From contig JAHFAU010000005.1 of assembly GCA_023250385.1 (NCBI GenBank), forward strand, positions 1 through 30,292: a stretch of DNA of 30,292 nucleotides, written 5' to 3'. Source of the DNA: Anaerolineales bacterium (GTDB lineage: Bacteria > Chloroflexota > Anaerolineae > Anaerolineales > E44-bin32). Positions 27,728 through 30,292 of this stretch are shown one piece after another; the first letter of the stretch is position 1, and each line of letters begins with the position of its first letter. The position numbers and the translations under genes were made by a program. A model generated the notes under the pieces. The model was given only the letters and a program-made list of their open reading frames with translations, made no database searches and was not told the origin of the DNA.

Positions 27728-30292
27728 ATGGAACAGACCCTGGCAGTTGGAGAACCGACTGGAAGTTGGCTGGACAGTCTGCTCGCGGTCCGAGTCCAGG
27801 TCAACGCCGAAAGTTTGATCGCGGCCGGGCTGCTGGTCGCGGCGGTCTTGACCCGGTTCTCCGATCTCGAGACCCGGGTGATGAGCCACGATGAGAGCCT
27901 GCACACATTCTACTCCTGGCAGCTCGAACAGGGGAAAGGTTACCAGCACACTCCGCTCATGCACGGGCCACTCCAGTTCCACCTGGTGGCGCTCTCGTAC
28001 TTCCTCTTCGGCGATTCGGATGCCTCCGCCCGGTTCCCCGCCGCGCTGGCCGGGGTGGCGGCAGTGGGCTTGATTCTTGTTTTCCGGCGATGGTTCGGCC
28101 GAACTGGAACCTTGGTAACAGCCGGACTGATTCTGATCTCACCCTTCATGCTGTATTACAGCCGGTATGTCCGCAATGAAGCCTTCATTGTCGTCGAGGC
28201 CCTGCTGATGTTTTGGGCGATGTTCCGCTACTACGAAACCCGCCAGACCCGCTGGCTATATCTATTGGCGGTGGCCCTGTCGCTTCACTTCATGACCAAG
28301 GAGACCGCCTTTCTGTATGCGGCTCAAGCGATGCTCTTTCTGGCCGCCCATCTGATCTGGCGCTTGTACGATGAGCGTTGGAATTCAGAGGCCCGCCGAG
28401 CATTGTTCATGCTGGGGGTGGCTGCGTTGGTCATCGGGACATCGGTGGCCATGGTGGCCTATTTTCGGGAGCGAGCGGCCGGAACCGGAGCCGCCGCCGA
28501 GTCGCTGCAGCCCTTGGATCCCGGCGCCGAAATCTTGCCCGGAGCTAGCCTTTCTCCCCTGATTGCGTTAGCCGGCACGCTGGCGCTGGTGGGCGGAATC
28601 CTGGTCGGAGCGATGGTCGTGCGCGAGTTCGGCCCGCGGCTCAGGCGAGATTTTCCCTCGCTAGACATGCTGCTCATCATCGGAACCCTGACCCTCCCGC
28701 AGCTGGCCGCCATTCCCGCCAGCGTCCTGGGATGGGATCCGCTCGCCTTCCAGGATCCAAGCGCGCGGCTTCGAACTGGGATCGTGATTTCCATTCTGGT
28801 GCTGATCAGCATCGGCATCGGCTGGGCTTGGGACATTCGGCGCTGGCTGCCCATCGCGGGGGTCTTTTTCCTGCCCTACTTTCTCTTCTACACCACTCTG
28901 TTCACGAACAGCCAGGGTTTGTGGAGCGGCCTGGTGGGCTCGTTGGGCTATTGGCTGGTACAGCACGGGGTGGAGCGCGGCAGCCAGCCGGCCTACTATT
29001 ACGCGCTGATCCAGATCCCGTTCTACGAATTCCTGCCGGCGATTGGATCCTTGTTGGCGCTCTGGATGGGGGTCGGGGCGTTAGGCCGCCGGCGAAGCCC
29101 AACCGAGCGGATCGATCGGTTCCCGGTGATGCTGTTCGTCGGCTATTGGGCGGTGACTGCCTTTCTTATCTATTCCTTCGCCGGTGAGCGAATGCCGTGG
29201 CTGACGGTGCACATCGCGTTGCTGTTGATCTTGCTGTCCGGCTGGGCGATCGGGAAGTTCATCGATTCGATCGATTGGAGAATGTTCCAGGAAGGGAAGG
29301 GTTGGCTGCTCGCGCCATTGGTGCTGATCTTTCTGCTGGCGGCGTCGCGCACCCTGGGAGCGCTGCTCGGGCCGAATCCACCATTCGCCGGCAGTACCCT
29401 CGAGCAGCTCCGGGCGACGAACACTCTGTTCGCAGCGGCCGCGGTCGCCATCGGTACTGCAGTGGCCATCGCGGCGATCGGCCGCGGTTGGCCCGCGGCC
29501 GGATTGCGGAAACTGGGCGGGCTGACCTTTCTGCTCATCCTGGCGGGGCTGACCGCTCGGACCGCCTTTCGGGCAGCCTACCGCAACGGGGACAATGCCA
29601 CCGAGTTCTTGGTGTATGCCCATTCGGCGACAGGGGTGAAGAATGTGATGGCCCAGATCGAGGATCTTTCTCGCCGCACCACCGATGGGCTGGCCATTAA
29701 GGTTGCGTTCGACGACGATGTCTCCTGGCCGATCAACTGGTACATGCGGAACTACAGCCAGGCCCTGTATTACGGGGCCACTCCGAGCCGCGACCTACTG
29801 AATTACCCGGTGGTGATCGCAGGCGACAATAACTGGGGCAAGATCGATCCGCTGATGAAGGACCTGTATCACAGCTTCGAATACATCCGGATGTGGTGGC
29901 CGATGCAGGACTACTATGGCTTGACCTGGGAACGCCTGAGCAACGCCTTCCGCTCAGCTCAGATGCGATCGGCGCTCTGGCAAATCTGGTTTAATCGAGA
30001 CTACTCCGAGTATGCCCAGGTTACCGGGCGCGACTTCTCGCTCGAGCATTGGACCCCTTCCGACCGGATGAAACTCTACGTGCGGAAAGACATCGCCGCA
30101 TTGATCTGGGACTACGGGATCACACCGGCGGCCCTTGAACCGGAGCCGTATGTGGATCCGTACGCCGCGAAGCTCATCACGCTTGAGGCCGAAACCGTGA
30201 TCGGTGGCAACGGATCGGCCCTTGGGCAGCTGACTCGGCCCCGGGGAGTGTCCATCGCTCCCGATGGCAGCCTCTACGTCGCGGACGCCATG
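27728..30292 (+). CDS. Large GT-C membrane glycosyltransferase-like protein (Agl23/TIGR03663 type) with NHL tail, cut by window end
   Basis: The reading frame is open from ATG 27728 to the last base (855 codons) with AAAGGAG ten bases before the start. About ten or more hydrophobic helices lie within residues 25-620. The first extracytoplasmic loop carries SHDESLHTFYSWQLEQGKGY followed by HTPLMHGPLQFH, matching TIGR03663-type proteins, where the Asp-Glu pair is the GT-C catalytic-site position. These are predicted lipid-linked sugar transferases. The region after about 630 is soluble with several Trp- and Tyr-rich stretches. The last 22 residues, LTRPRGVSIAPDGSLYVAD, are the start of an NHL-type propeller repeat, so the protein continues beyond the window. 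It lies 3 bases after rluB and is probably co-transcribed. Confidence 0.85.
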   Translation, partial: MEQTLAVGEPTGSWLDSLLAVRVQVNAESLIAAGLLVAAVLTRFSDLETRVMSHDESLHTFYSWQLEQGKGYQHTPLMHGPLQFHLVALSYFLFGDSDASARFPAALAGVAAVGLILVFRRWFGRTGTLVTAGLILISPFMLYYSRYVRNEAFIVVEALLMFWAMFRYYETRQTRWLYLLAVALSLHFMTKETAFLYAAQAMLFLAAHLIWRLYDERWNSEARRALFMLGVAALVIGTSVAMVAYFRERAAGTGAAAESLQPLDPGAEILPGASLSPLIALAGTLALVGGILVGAMVVREFGPRLRRDFPSLDMLLIIGTLTLPQLAAIPASVLGWDPLAFQDPSARLRTGIVISILVLISIGIGWAWDIRRWLPIAGVFFLPYFLFYTTLFTNSQGLWSGLVGSLGYWLVQHGVERGSQPAYYYALIQIPFYEFLPAIGSLLALWMGVGALGRRRSPTERIDRFPVMLFVGYWAVTAFLIYSFAGERMPWLTVHIALLLILLSGWAIGKFIDSIDWRMFQEGKGWLLAPLVLIFLLAASRTLGALLGPNPPFAGSTLEQLRATNTLFAAAAVAIGTAVAIAAIGRGWPAAGLRKLGGLTFLLILAGLTARTAFRAAYRNGDNATEFLVYAHSATGVKNVMAQIEDLSRRTTDGLAIKVAFDDDVSWPINWYMRNYSQALYYGATPSRDLLNYPVVIAGDNNWGKIDPLMKDLYHSFEYIRMWWPMQDYYGLTWERLSNAFRSAQMRSALWQIWFNRDYSEYAQVTGRDFSLEHWTPSDRMKLYVRKDIAALIWDYGITPAALEPEPYVDPYAAKLITLEAETVIGGNGSALGQLTRPRGVSIAPDGSLYVADAM

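Noticed and set aside
1..30292. Search for CRISPR arrays, tRNA/rRNA genes, IS elements or phage genes
   Set aside because: No regularly spaced repeats, transposase or integrase motifs, or tRNA-like clover-leaf segments were seen by eye.

Overview
The window is 30.3 kb of GC-rich, densely packed bacterial chromosome with housekeeping and signalling genes and no sign of a mobile element, CRISPR array, rRNA or tRNA. The best guess for the organism is a non-phototrophic member of the Chloroflexota (Anaerolineae-like). This is inferred from the gene mix: a CpXC-domain protein, a kinase fused to a PQQ-type propeller, an Agl23-like GT-C membrane protein with an NHL tail, a type 2 IPP isomerase beside a polyprenyl synthase, and a stand-alone BchI-like AAA+ protein. 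No single marker proves it.

Layout. 1-1182 (+): the 3' part of ligA, cut by the window edge. 1331-5539 (-): an operon of a class III aminotransferase, a GAF-PAS histidine kinase and a CpXC zinc protein, whose 3' end carries a 65-bp tandem duplication. 5698-7401 (+): fadD, ending in a strong hairpin terminator. 7515-9395 (-): ftsH. 9555-10538 (-): a small membrane-tailed Ser/Thr kinase, divergent from 10621-12351 (+), which holds a diacylglycerol-kinase-type lipid kinase, an SH3-like anchored protein and a DUF971 protein.

12407-18189 (-) is the most unusual part. It is a compact six-gene run read from an extended -10 promoter: cytosolic Ser/Thr kinase with an eight-blade PQQ-type propeller, PP2C phosphatase, a J-domain/VWA fusion, a zinc-ribbon FHA protein, a small unknown protein and an OmpR-type response regulator. 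Kinase, phosphatase and FHA make a complete write-erase-read set for phosphothreonine. The J-VWA protein suggests a link to Hsp70 (DnaK), and the regulator suggests a transcriptional output.

18293-20298 (-): fni and a polyprenyl diphosphate synthase (isoprenoid lipids). 20402-20638 (+): acpP with its own terminator. 20706-22728 (-): a small W-G repeat protein, a hotdog thioesterase and a BchI-like ATPase, all overlapping by four bases. 22794-26445 (-): two lipoproteins (one DUF348-G5-propeller), a UDP-glucuronate decarboxylase and a GtrA protein, a cell-envelope group. 26475-30292 (+): scpB, rluB (apparently starting at CTG) and a large GT-C membrane protein that runs off the window.

Two genome-wide habits are visible. 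Adjacent genes are often joined by four-base NTGA overlaps that use ATG, GTG, TTG or even CTG as start. Most operons are preceded by a near-perfect TATAAT box, often with an upstream TG (extended -10), with short leaders. No stretch longer than 300 bases lacks a gene.
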